From: a virus | Virus record (IMG/VR): IMGVR_UViG_3300012036_000010 | Location: 1 to 32,370 of that record | Length of the DNA stretch: 32,370 nt | Direction: 5' to 3' (one strand) | Part shown: positions 1 to 7,403 of the stretch, one piece after another | Position numbering within the stretch: position 1 is the stretch's first letter | Layout: each line of letters starts with the position of its first letter | Made by a program: the position numbers and the translations under genes | The notes under the pieces: model-generated | The model's database searches: none | Seen by the model: only the letters and a program-made list of their open reading frames with translations | Told to the model about the DNA's origin: nothing

Positions 1-282
1 CACATCGCCTTTGGTTATGCTAAAAACATTATTGGGGGTCGTTGGCCAGAGGGAGAGACTGCTATAAGTAAAAACCCAGAGTCCGCCTTTAATTATGCTA
101 AAAATGTTATTGGGGGTCGTTGGCCAGAGGGAGAGGCTGCTATAAGCAAATATTCAGATTCTGCCTTTGGTTATGCTAAAAACATTATTGGGGGTCGTTT
201 TCCTGAGGGAGAGACTGCTATGAGCAAAGACCCACATCTGTTAAAATTATATCAAGAGATTGTCAACCAAGATGGTTCATGA
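1..282 (+). CDS. C-terminal part of a protein with 26-residue tandem repeats (partial)
   Basis: The frame is open from the first base of the window and stops at TGA 280-282, so only the last 93 residues are seen and the start lies outside. Three 26-residue repeats follow one another, with a consensus close to AFxYAKNxIGGRWPEGExAIS, ending in a short non-repeat tail (LLKLYQEIVNQDGS). Similar tandem repeats with a GRWPEGE or GRFPEAE core occur in other phage proteins of unknown role, from memory; a helical scaffold for binding is my inference. The repeats are coding and keep the frame. The gene is followed by a 160-base AT-rich gap. The function is unknown. Confidence 0.75.
   Translation, partial: HIAFGYAKNIIGGRWPEGETAISKNPESAFNYAKNVIGGRWPEGEAAISKYSDSAFGYAKNIIGGRFPEGETAMSKDPHLLKLYQEIVNQDGS
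7..240 (+). repeat. three 78-base direct repeats, coding
   Basis: Units lie at 7-84, 85-162 and 163-240. They are nearly identical in the central part (ATTGGGGGTCGTT then CCAGAGGGAGAG, slightly changed in the third copy), and each codes for 26 residues. Because 78 is a multiple of three, copies can be gained or lost without breaking the frame. Confidence 0.9.
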
Positions 283-336
283 ATCTCAAAGAAGAGTGTC
301 TAATTGTTTGATTGTGTTGTGGATGCGAATAACATA

Positions 337-370
337 GTTAAATAGTCAGATGCTTTGTCAAGATTAAATA
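337..370 (+). promoter_or_regulatory. candidate phage late promoter boxes (TAAATA)
   Basis: The gap 283-442 holds no gene. It is AT-rich and has two boxes, GTTAAATA at 337-344 and ATTAAATA at 363-370, each sharing 6 of 8 bases with the T4 late promoter TATAAATA. They sit about 75-100 bases upstream of the gene at 443. A gp55-like late sigma factor is coded in this window, which makes such boxes plausible, but short AT-rich motifs arise easily by chance. Confidence 0.3.
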
Positions 371-442
371 TTATTGGGAAAGAAAATTGTTTAATTTTTA
401 TCGATCTAAACATTCCTCCGTTTCTAGAAGCCGGGACCTAAG

Positions 443-721
443 ATGGCCAACATCAAATCAAAGACAAAAGCACGTGCAAAAGATATTAAGCGTGCTAGGA
501 CTAATGAGCATAATCCTATTCGGATTATCAACTGTTCCAATCAAATGATCCCTGTGCAATTGAGTGCAGAGGGCGAAGACTTTTTTCGTGGACAACAGCA
601 GATACAATTGCAATCAGGTAAAGATGTACTGATTGATGAGAAATATCTGATTAAGGGGCAGGCCGAAAACTTGCAACAACGCGGTTTGTTAAAACTAATA
701 AAACCAACTGTCAGCGAGTGA
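443..721 (+). CDS. small virion-type protein upstream of the tail sheath
   Basis: This 92-residue protein has a basic N-terminus (KSKTKARAKDIKRAR, residues 5-19) and a body rich in beta-type sequence (PIRIINCSNQMIPVQL, then IQLQSGKDVLI). The middle resembles small proteins often coded near the tail sheath of large myoviruses, but that is from memory and the function is not established. The ATG at 443 has only a weak ribosome site in front of it (GGGACCTAAG). It is the first complete gene after the AT-rich gap and is separated from the sheath gene by about 78 bases, so it may be co-transcribed with it. Confidence 0.75.
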   Translation: MANIKSKTKARAKDIKRARTNEHNPIRIINCSNQMIPVQLSAEGEDFFRGQQQIQLQSGKDVLIDEKYLIKGQAENLQQRGLLKLIKPTVSE

Positions 722-799
722 TATTCGCCTTCAATAGAATACGCTCCGTTCTAGCAAAATTACCTTTGAAACATCTAATAATTGCGGAGCTTTGAAACA

Positions 800-3655
800 A
801 TGCCAACTTACTTGAGCCCCGGCGTCTACTCAAGAGTGGTCGAAATCGCTCAGCTGCCTAACGCAGCTGGTCCTCTTCGTCCCGGCTTTATTGGTACCGC
901 CCAAAAAGGCCCAGTGAACACGCCAGTATTAATCACTAATGCTCAGCAGTTCATTGATGTCTTTGGAGAGCCCTTCCCCAACAGCTATCTTGGATACGCA
1001 GTCCTGGCTTACCTTGAAGAAGGAAACCAAGCCTACGTGCTTCGAATCGGTGTTGAGTGCGAAGAAGGCCAACCAGCTTCTTTGAATGAAGTCTGCATCG
1101 ACACAAGCGGTTCCCGAATCGAAGGTTGGGGCCGTGTCCCAGTCTTCTCCGGAATCGATGTCGGTCGTTTGACACTGCGTGGTATTGGCAACGGTGCCAA
1201 CGACAACCCACCACCAGTCTCATTCCACCCGTCCAGCATTTTCAACATCAACTATACTGATGCTAGCCTCAGCTCCACCAATGGTGCGACTGCTGCTACT
1301 CTTGGTATTCTTGGGAATTACACTGGCGATATCGACGACTCCTTCACACTCGTCGTCAACAGCGAACCAGACCTCTCTTCAGGAGCAGGCATCGGTGGTT
1401 CCGAATTCCAGATCATCCGAAACAGCGACGGTGAAGTGCTCGTGGACGACGTAATCGTCGACCCAAGTGCTAACAACGTCTCGAACTACATCACTATTCC
1501 AGACGCTGGATTCAGTGTTCGAGTTCAACTGACTTCAGGCGAACTTGATGTCGGTGACACATTCACATGGAATGTCGAGCCCGATAACCGATCCTTCGCT
1601 GTAGCAGTCGAAGGGGCAACGACTCCTAACGTGTACCAAATGCCAACGGCAACGTACACCAGCGTTAATGCTTTCGTCAACGCCGCAAACGCCCTGTTGG
1701 TTTCAGAAGATTACATCTTCGTCAACACGGTGCTCGAAGGTGTTGAGACAGCAGAAATCGTCTCGGTCACTGAAGGCGAGAGACTTCAACTGACAGCGAC
1801 CAACGCTTTTGCTTTGGAAGTCGACACGCAACAATTCGCTTGGGATATCCCACGTGCATTCTTGCTCGGCCTTGATCCAGGTCCTCACATCTTCAGCTCG
1901 CAGAACAACCGAGTTCTGTTGAACGTGATCGGCGAAAATGACACCCAACAAATCGGTGTCTCGGTCGCAGCTGGTAACAACATTACCACTGCCTCGATCG
2001 TCGGAACAATCGACGGAGCTGGAACAAACGGTGGTGAAGTCTACTACGAAGCAATCGAATTGACAGTACCCGGTGGAACAACCCACTTGGTCATCATCGC
2101 TTCCGAAGACCACCAGTACGATACTCTTGAGCTTGAAGCCAACTTCAGTAATATTAAGGTTCTACGATTCGCTGATGAGGTTGATATTCTCAATCCTTAT
2201 CGCCGAAGCTACCGTGGTTTCTTCGACAGCCGATTGTCGCTGCCAGCTCCTGGTCAGAACAACCCTGCCAACCCGCTTTCCTGCGAAAACAACCCGTTAT
2301 CAGCGGCTTGTGTCTCGGACACGAACTACTTCCAAAACATCGTTGGATGGTTCGTCACTCCAAGTGCCGGAACATGGGCAGATGACGTCACAGTTCAGCT
2401 CTCCCTCTTCACCGAGGGTGTGGGTGACATCGCTGGCCGTTACAAGTTGATTGTTCTTGGTCGTGAAGGAGAAATCCTTGAACGAGTCGAAGACTTCACA
2501 TTCGACAAGAACGACAGCAACTACGTCGCTAACCTGATTAACCCAGGTTCCAGCGGTGGCGGTCTTCGCGGAAACCTCTACGTTCATTGGGAAGAGCGTC
2601 CCGGCTTCTTGAACAATGATCCAAACTTGTCGACTTACGAAATTCGTCAGCCTTCGCAGTTTGCTTCTCGTCAGTACACTGGTGGTGCCAATGGTATCCC
2701 AACTGACCCAAGCTTCTCGAATTTGCTGGATGCTGCCGTTATCGGTAGTCCTCAGCTTGCGACTGGTTTGTATGCCTTCGAGAACCCAGAGGGGTTGGAA
2801 GTCGATGTGCTCGCTACTCCAGGATTCAGTTCTGGTGCGGTGATTGGTACTGCGATTCAAATCGTCTCGGGCCGTGGTGACTCAGTCTACCTCGTCGATC
2901 CTCCGTTCGGGCTTCGCCCACAACAAACGGTCGATTGGCACAATGGTATGCTCTTGAGCGATCTGCAGCAAGCGATCAACACGAGCTATGCTGGTCTTTA
3001 CACTGGTTGGTTGCTGGTCTTCGATCAGTTCTCTGGTCAGAACATTTGGATTCCACCATCCGGCCACATTTCCGCTGTCTTCAGCCGCAGTGCTCGTGAA
3101 GGTGATCCGTGGTCGGCTCCTGCCGGTCTTCGTCGTGGTCGGCTCTTGAGCCCAATCGCGGTCGAATACTCGCCAACTCAAGGTGAACGTGATTTGCTCT
3201 ACGGATCGGGCAACAGCGTTAACCCAATTGTGAATTTCACTCAAGAAGGACTGACCGTCTGGGGCAACCGAACGTTGCAACGTGGTGAGTCTCCTTTGAG
3301 TCGGATGGACGTCCGGTTGCTCGTGAACCGCGTACGACGTGGCTTGGCTCAGTTGCTCCGCAACTTTGTCTTTGAGCCCAACGATCGTGTTTTGTGGTCG
3401 CAGGTTCGGGCTTCGATCAATCCGTTCTTGAGTGATATTCAGTCTCGTCGCGGTTTGGTTGAGTTTGTTGTGATCGTGGATGAGAACAACAATACTCCTG
3501 AGCGAATTGATCGTGGTGAGCTTTGGGTTTCGGTGATTTTGGTACCGCAACGCTCGGCTGAGATCGTCGTGCTCAATATTGGTGTTACTCGTCAGAGCGT
3601 TAGCTTGACTTCGGAAGAAGTCTTGTCGGCTGTTGGCGTTATGAATGGTGGTTAA
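800..3655 (+). CDS. tail sheath protein (T4 gp18-like)
   Basis: This 951-residue protein would form the contractile sheath around the tail tube. I chose the ATG at 800, giving MPTYLSPGVYSRVVE, a classic sheath N-terminus, with GGAG at 786-789 as ribosome site; an in-frame TTG at 782 is less likely. The C-terminal third has the conserved sheath core: a segment around ISAVFSRSAREGDPW, then NRTLQRGESPLSRMDVRLLV, then DRVLWSQVRASINPFL and a final strand-rich region that in T4 gp18 makes the handshake with neighbouring subunits. It is clearly longer than T4 gp18 (about 660 residues). The extra length lies in the middle (roughly residues 100-600), which is strand-rich and probably makes surface domains. 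Two terminators follow directly. Confidence 0.95.
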   Translation: MPTYLSPGVYSRVVEIAQLPNAAGPLRPGFIGTAQKGPVNTPVLITNAQQFIDVFGEPFPNSYLGYAVLAYLEEGNQAYVLRIGVECEEGQPASLNEVCIDTSGSRIEGWGRVPVFSGIDVGRLTLRGIGNGANDNPPPVSFHPSSIFNINYTDASLSSTNGATAATLGILGNYTGDIDDSFTLVVNSEPDLSSGAGIGGSEFQIIRNSDGEVLVDDVIVDPSANNVSNYITIPDAGFSVRVQLTSGELDVGDTFTWNVEPDNRSFAVAVEGATTPNVYQMPTATYTSVNAFVNAANALLVSEDYIFVNTVLEGVETAEIVSVTEGERLQLTATNAFALEVDTQQFAWDIPRAFLLGLDPGPHIFSSQNNRVLLNVIGENDTQQIGVSVAAGNNITTASIVGTIDGAGTNGGEVYYEAIELTVPGGTTHLVIIASEDHQYDTLELEANFSNIKVLRFADEVDILNPYRRSYRGFFDSRLSLPAPGQNNPANPLSCENNPLSAACVSDTNYFQNIVGWFVTPSAGTWADDVTVQLSLFTEGVGDIAGRYKLIVLGREGEILERVEDFTFDKNDSNYVANLINPGSSGGGLRGNLYVHWEERPGFLNNDPNLSTYEIRQPSQFASRQYTGGANGIPTDPSFSNLLDAAVIGSPQLATGLYAFENPEGLEVDVLATPGFSSGAVIGTAIQIVSGRGDSVYLVDPPFGLRPQQTVDWHNGMLLSDLQQAINTSYAGLYTGWLLVFDQFSGQNIWIPPSGHISAVFSRSAREGDPWSAPAGLRRGRLLSPIAVEYSPTQGERDLLYGSGNSVNPIVNFTQEGLTVWGNRTLQRGESPLSRMDVRLLVNRVRRGLAQLLRNFVFEPNDRVLWSQVRASINPFLSDIQSRRGLVEFVVIVDENNNTPERIDRGELWVSVILVPQRSAEIVVLNIGVTRQSVSLTSEEVLSAVGVMNGG

Positions 3656-3674
3656 TCGTTAGAGCGATTGTCGT

Positions 3675-3714
3675 CAATGGGGAGCCCCTAGAAGGCTCCC
3701 CATTGGTGTATTTT
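3675..3714 (+). terminator. strong hairpin terminator after the sheath gene
   Basis: The arms CAATGGGGAGCC (3675-3686) and GGCTCCCCATTG (3694-3705) pair perfectly over 12 bases with a 7-base loop, followed by GTGTATTTT. It lies 20 bases after the sheath stop. Near-symmetry means it could also work on the other strand. Confidence 0.85.
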
Positions 3715-3735
3715 GGGGGTCACCCCTTCTTTAAC

Positions 3736-3771
3736 ATGGGGTGTTGGCGGTGTGGTCAACGCCCCATTTTT
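3736..3771 (+). terminator. second hairpin terminator in tandem
   Basis: The arms ATGGGGTGTTG (3736-3746) and CAACGCCCCAT (3757-3767) pair over 11 bases with one G-T pair and a 10-base loop, and run into TTTTT at 3767-3771. Together with the hairpin 30 bases upstream it isolates the sheath operon from the acetyltransferase gene. Confidence 0.8.
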
Positions 3772-3810
3772 GTATTCTTTCCAAACATATTATACTTGGG
3801 GAGACATGCT

Positions 3811-4302
3811 ATGGATATTTTCATGACAGTTGAGTCTCTTGACTCGAAACACCGCACCCAGTTTGAACCTATATTACGATCTTGTATCGATGAGACTCAA
3901 ATCGATCTTGAGCAGAGTATCCCACATTATCTTTATAGTCTTGGGCAGAGTGGTGGGATTATAGGGTTCAATATTTATGGTGATCCTATTGGTTATGTTC
4001 TTTATAATCGGCAGCAGAATAAGCCGGTTCTTTTGATGCATTTTTGGGTGCATCCGAAATTTAGACGTCAGAAGGTTGGGGCTCGGATGATGGCTCATAT
4101 TAGTCGTGCTGAGTATCCTCGTCCGATCATGACAATTTTGAATGAGACATTACTTGCCGCACAATTGTTTTTGAAGTCTCTAGGGTTCGTTTGCACCAAA
4201 ATTATTAATAGCGATGAACTTAATAATGACCAGTACCAGTTCATAGCGAACTCACAAAATCCCATGAATCGTCTTGCGGTTTATAATCCGCAGATCTTCT
4301 AG
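3811..4302 (+). CDS. GNAT-family N-acetyltransferase
   Basis: This 163-residue protein fits the Gcn5-related acetyltransferase fold, which moves an acetyl group from acetyl-CoA to an amine. Motif A is visible at about residues 80-95 (VHPKFRRQKVGARMMAHI), with the R/Q-x-x-G-x-A turn that binds the pyrophosphate of CoA. An Asn at 111 and the late LKSLGF at 121-126 are also typical. I chose ATG 3811 because GGGGAG lies at 3798-3803; an upstream in-frame start at 3703 would place the start inside the first terminator. The gene stands alone between two terminators and the tube genes and looks more AT-rich than its neighbours, so it looks like a later insertion (a moron). The substrate is unknown. 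Confidence 0.85.
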   Translation: MDIFMTVESLDSKHRTQFEPILRSCIDETQIDLEQSIPHYLYSLGQSGGIIGFNIYGDPIGYVLYNRQQNKPVLLMHFWVHPKFRRQKVGARMMAHISRAEYPRPIMTILNETLLAAQLFLKSLGFVCTKIINSDELNNDQYQFIANSQNPMNRLAVYNPQIF

Positions 4303-4346
4303 GAAAAATTACTAATAGCACGAATCATTGTTCAGAGGAATTGCTC

Positions 4347-4943
4347 ATGCCTGGTTTTAACGTTGCACCGTTTGGTGGTGCCCTCCCTGGGGGACCCGCC
4401 AATAACATCGAGACTCGCCGACAAAATCGTTGGATTTTTGAATCCTTGGGTCGTGGTGCGGGTGCTTGGACCACAACTGAGCTTTTGCTCTTGGAGTCGG
4501 CTAGCCGACCGAAGTTCGAGTTCGAGGAAGTGGAAATGCACCACAACCAAGAAACCGTGTACTTCGCTGGTAAGCACAAATTCCAACCAATGAAAATGCG
4601 TTGGTACGATGCTGAGCAAGATCCTGATGTTTCCAAGGGTGTCTATCACTGGATTGAAACAGTGCTAGATATTGGGGACCAGTTGGTTGCTCACCCTCGC
4701 TTTTATAAGCGAGAAGGCTCCCTGCGGATGCTTGATGGTACTGGTCAACCTAATGAAGTCTGGTCGATGATGGGCTGCTGGCCGAAAGATTGCGACTGGG
4801 GTGACCTGGATTACACATCGTCTAAGATCTGCATGATTGAGTGCACGATGCGTTACGATCGAGCGGTTCGTCAATTCTTGGACGGAAGCTGCCCAACTCC
4901 AATCACTCCACAACCAATTGCTCCAAGCTGCCCAGTCGTTTAA
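4347..4943 (+). CDS. tail tube protein, copy 1 (T4 gp19-like)
   Basis: This 198-residue protein would form the inner tube through which DNA passes. It begins MPGFNVAPFGG and has the arrangement seen in gp19-like tube proteins: a central segment (ETVYFAGKHKFQPMKMRWYD) in which a beta hairpin leads to a tryptophan, and a late SMMGCWPKDCDWGDLDY, where the chain describes the deviation from the tube plane. The ATG at 4347 has AGAGGA at 4334-4339. It is the first of three neighbouring genes whose products all begin MPGF. This copy keeps the best match to the family and is probably the main tube subunit; that ranking is inference. Confidence 0.9.
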   Translation: MPGFNVAPFGGALPGGPANNIETRRQNRWIFESLGRGAGAWTTTELLLLESASRPKFEFEEVEMHHNQETVYFAGKHKFQPMKMRWYDAEQDPDVSKGVYHWIETVLDIGDQLVAHPRFYKREGSLRMLDGTGQPNEVWSMMGCWPKDCDWGDLDYTSSKICMIECTMRYDRAVRQFLDGSCPTPITPQPIAPSCPVV

Positions 4944-4958
4944 TACAACTGGTGAAAC

Positions 4959-5564
4959 ATGCCTGGATTCAACGTTGGACGATTTTTCGACGACTGTAAT
5001 GGCGTCGGATTGGTCGGTAATCCCAATTTCCTCGGAAACGGCACTGAAACTGCGAGACGTCATCGTTTTCGTCTTTCAGTGTCGCCGTTGGCTGGTGTTA
5101 CAGATTTTCAACTGATTATTCCAATCGCTTGTGAACAGATTGACAGACCGACTTTACGGATTCAATCTGAAACAGTATGGAACGGAGCTGACTTTTCTCA
5201 TGTGCCCCTACGAGGCGAATATGAGCCAATCACAGCTACTTTCTATGAAATAATTCAAGATTCTTCAGCTTCAGTCAGTTCAACCACTTCAGATTATAGC
5301 CTGACTTTAGAAGCTCTTCTTCAGTGGTGGACTAACGCTTCATTCAGTGTCCAACATTCCCGTTCTGGTTTTGAAGCAGCCCGTCGTGTTGACGTTCTAA
5401 TCGAGCAATTGAATGGCACAGGCGGGACGATATGGGCGTATCGTCTCCTCCGTTGCTGGCCGCATATAATGAACCCTGATAGTTTGAGCTATAAAGATTC
5501 AGAAATATCCAAGATTCAAGTAACTCTGAACTTTGATAAAGTTATTGAACTCAGACTTCCTTGA
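4959..5564 (+). CDS. tail tube-like protein, copy 2
   Basis: This 201-residue protein starts with the same MPGFNV as the preceding gene and shares its plan, including a late RLLRCWPHIMNPDSLSYKD matching the GCWPKDCDWGDLDY segment of copy 1, and a final strand pair ISKIQVTLNFDKV. The central part is more divergent and lacks the FAGKxKF motif of copies 1 and 3. A GGTGA ribosome site lies just before ATG 4959. It probably arose by duplication and could form a special ring of the tube, such as the initiator or terminator ring (roles held in T4 by gp48, gp54 and gp3), but which one cannot be said from the sequence. Confidence 0.8.
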   Translation: MPGFNVGRFFDDCNGVGLVGNPNFLGNGTETARRHRFRLSVSPLAGVTDFQLIIPIACEQIDRPTLRIQSETVWNGADFSHVPLRGEYEPITATFYEIIQDSSASVSSTTSDYSLTLEALLQWWTNASFSVQHSRSGFEAARRVDVLIEQLNGTGGTIWAYRLLRCWPHIMNPDSLSYKDSEISKIQVTLNFDKVIELRLP

Positions 5565-5579
5565 ACTGCGGAGATCAAT

Positions 5580-6155
5580 ATGCCTGGATTTGTTATTGGA
5601 GGGCTTGGTGGCAACCGTGGCGGAATAAGCCCCGGTAAGAGGTACTACACATCGTTCTCTTGGGAAATCGATACACTCAGCTCAGCAATGGGCTCAGATG
5701 ATTCTCAAATCAGAAATGTGGTCGCCCTCCGTACAGCCACCTTGCCCCAAGCGACTTTCGATAAAGTCTCCACTGAAGGCGGGTCAGTAGAATATAAATT
5801 CGCTGGTAAACCAAAATTCGAAGATGTTCGAATCTCATGGTATGATACCGTCGACATTAGCCGATATTATCGACGTTGGTATGAACTAATTTTCGATACT
5901 GATTCTGGAGTAAAAGCTCCGAACGCATATAAGGGTGATGCTATAATTCGGAAGTATCTCAGTGATCGCCCAGACCTTGGCGACACCAGCCCATTAGCTG
6001 CTGGCGTCGATTCTGGAAACACCGAATATAAGCTGTTCGGCTCTTGGCCGACCTCCTTCAAAGAAAGTGAACTCACTTACCTTGAAGCAAGTATCAAGAG
6101 CATCGAAATAACAATCACCTATGATTACTTCGAATCGGAATACAAGAATGACTAA
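5580..6155 (+). CDS. tail tube-like protein, copy 3
   Basis: This 191-residue protein again begins MPGF and has VEYKFAGKPKFEDVRISWYD, closely matching VYFAGKHKFQPMKMRWYD of copy 1, then YKLFGSWPTSFKESELTYLE matching its CWP segment. It is therefore a tube-fold paralogue. The N-terminal segment is rich in Gly (GGLGGNRGGISPGK). The stop overlaps the ATG of the next gene (AATGACTAA), so the two are translationally coupled. Role within the tube is unknown; the pair of copies 1 and 3 is more alike than either is to copy 2. Confidence 0.85.
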   Translation: MPGFVIGGLGGNRGGISPGKRYYTSFSWEIDTLSSAMGSDDSQIRNVVALRTATLPQATFDKVSTEGGSVEYKFAGKPKFEDVRISWYDTVDISRYYRRWYELIFDTDSGVKAPNAYKGDAIIRKYLSDRPDLGDTSPLAAGVDSGNTEYKLFGSWPTSFKESELTYLEASIKSIEITITYDYFESEYKND

Positions 6156-7170
6156 AGAGAAAGACATCAATCTGGAAGATGATGGCGACGATCCACGCAG
6201 CCCACGACGCCCATTATCCGAAGTCGGCACACCTTCCGTATCAAATAAGGAAGAAGTGAATCCAGATATTCGTGATCTCGGCAAGGACATGTCAGATGAT
6301 GACTTTCTGAATGCTCTGGCCAACGCACCAGACGAAATGCTCATCCCATGGGAAGAAGTACCACTCCCAAGCGACGGGCTCTACTACGAAGGCTGGAAAA
6401 ACGGAACCGTTAAAGTCCGAGCCATGACTCAATCGGTCGAAAAAGCCTTCTCCAACCGCCGACTTATCCAAAGCGGCGGAGCAGTCGACAAAATGTTCGA
6501 ACAATGCTCCGAAATGCCAGGAGGCACGAACCCCCAAGATCTACTCATTGGTGACCGAACATTCCTCTTATACTACATTCGAGGTCTGACATTCGGTAAT
6601 CTCTACAAATTCGTCGCGAAATGTCCTAACTGCTCGGCTGAAAACAGCCACACGTACGACATGAACGAACTGTACGGCACGGTCATTCGAGCTAATCCCA
6701 ACATCGGCAACGAACCATTCAAAGTCGTGCTGCCCCACCTCACCGCCGTTTCCGGTCGTGAAGTATATGTCGGAGTGCGATTCCTCCGCCAAACAGACAT
6801 CGCTAACATCATGGCATCCAGACGCTTTAACAAGCGGCTCGATGGCAACACGGTTCGAGCTGGTAACGTCCGAAATCGGAACCGTCGAGGTCAACGCCCC
6901 GGCCAAACAGAAGTCGCATCCCAAGCCGATCAGCTTATGGATGGTTCAGTAGAAAAGACCATTGTGTCCGTCAATGGTAATTCGGAGCCAATGTTGGTAA
7001 ACCGAATCGTGTCCCGTCTACACTCTCGGGATAATGCGGCCATCAGAGACTTCTTGATGGAAAACACCCCTGGTATTGATACTACCGTAAACGTCACATG
7101 TCAGGAGTGCAGTAATGAGGCAATGATGGAATTGCCCATTACTGACGGGTTTTTTCGAACGGCTGACTGA
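6148..7170 (+). CDS. T4 gp26-like tail/baseplate assembly protein (zero-frame product)
   Basis: This 340-residue protein has an acidic N-terminal 60 residues, then the motif LPSDGLYYEGW at about 73-83 followed by VKVRAMTQ, which is typical of the T4 gp26-like baseplate family. A zinc-type cysteine pair CPNC lies at about 159-162 and a second CQEC at 318-321, so the protein may hold a metal. The start ATG 6148 overlaps the stop of tube copy 3; an upstream in-frame ATG at 6121 would overlap more and has no better ribosome site. By position, between tube and tape measure genes, it matches the tail assembly chaperones of other phages, and an overlapping frame at its end suggests a longer frameshifted form. 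It should act during assembly in the cytoplasm rather than in the finished tail; that is inference. Confidence 0.8.
   Translation: MTKEKDINLEDDGDDPRSPRRPLSEVGTPSVSNKEEVNPDIRDLGKDMSDDDFLNALANAPDEMLIPWEEVPLPSDGLYYEGWKNGTVKVRAMTQSVEKAFSNRRLIQSGGAVDKMFEQCSEMPGGTNPQDLLIGDRTFLLYYIRGLTFGNLYKFVAKCPNCSAENSHTYDMNELYGTVIRANPNIGNEPFKVVLPHLTAVSGREVYVGVRFLRQTDIANIMASRRFNKRLDGNTVRAGNVRNRNRRGQRPGQTEVASQADQLMDGSVEKTIVSVNGNSEPMLVNRIVSRLHSRDNAAIRDFLMENTPGIDTTVNVTCQECSNEAMMELPITDGFFRTAD
7147..7158 (+). promoter_or_regulatory. candidate ribosomal frameshift site
   Basis: The zero-frame reading is GGG TTT TTT CGA. A phenylalanyl tRNA on TTT at 7153-7155 could slip one base forward onto TTC (7154-7156), a better match for its anticodon, while a slow CGA codon waits. 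The new frame then reads GAA CGG and stays open to 7348. A minus-two slip on the same run would reach the same frame. No start codon is available for that frame otherwise. Confidence 0.6.
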
Positions 7171-7348
7171 TGAAGAGCTTGAGAGTAGGTATGAATCCCT
7201 CCTAGAGGAACAATACTTACTAAAGACCCACGCCAAATTGAGCCTCTTCGAGCAGGAACAAATTCCTGCCGAAGACAGGCGATGGTGGATTGAAAGGATC
7301 AAAAAAGCTCAAGAAGAGCAAGAAGCTCAAGCAAATAGGCGGCGTTAA
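7157..7348 (+). CDS. frameshifted C-terminal extension of the gp26-like protein
   Basis: The frame one base ahead of the gp26-like gene is open from 7127 to TAA 7346-7348 and contains no ATG or GTG; the first TTG is far inside. From the slippery run onward it codes for 63 residues: ERLTDEELESRYESLLEEQY, then a segment ending in RRWWIERIKKAQEEQEAQ. This is a highly charged, helix and coiled-coil type sequence, unlike a chance frame. A terminator follows 10 bases after its stop, so it fills the space exactly. Fusion to the 336 residues upstream would give about 399 residues, a short-and-long pair like gpG/gpGT of phage lambda. Sequence supports coding; the frameshift itself is inferred. Confidence 0.65.
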   Translation, partial: ERLTDEELESRYESLLEEQYLLKTHAKLSLFEQEQIPAEDRRWWIERIKKAQEEQEAQANRRR

Positions 7349-7357
7349 TGGTCCCTA

Positions 7358-7390
7358 ATGCTGAATTATCAAACCTAATTTAGCATTTTT
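7358..7390 (+). terminator. hairpin terminator after the frameshift extension
   Basis: The arms ATGCTGAATT (7358-7367) and AATTTAGCAT (7377-7386) pair over 10 bases with one G-T pair and a 9-base loop, followed by TTTTT at 7386-7390. It ends the tube and chaperone unit and lies 14 bases before the next start. Confidence 0.75.
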
Positions 7391-7403
7391 AAAAGGTGAA
7401 CCA

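Noticed and set aside
1-240. Possible CRISPR-like or regulatory repeat array
   Set aside because: The units are directly adjacent without spacers, keep a single reading frame and code for a regular 26-residue repeat.
2300-3550. Long minus-strand frames (186 and 222 codons) opposite the sheath gene
   Set aside because: They lie fully antisense to a clearly identified sheath gene, contain no recognisable motif, and reflect codon bias on the other strand.
3770-3796. Sigma70-like promoter (TTGTAT with TATACT) before the acetyltransferase
   Set aside because: The spacer is only 15 bases, and transcription would begin at about 3803, inside or after the ribosome site GGGGAG, so the message would lose it.
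3703-3810. Longer N-terminus of the acetyltransferase starting at 3703
   Set aside because: This start lies within the first terminator and the extension would run through the second; ATG 3811 has a good ribosome site.
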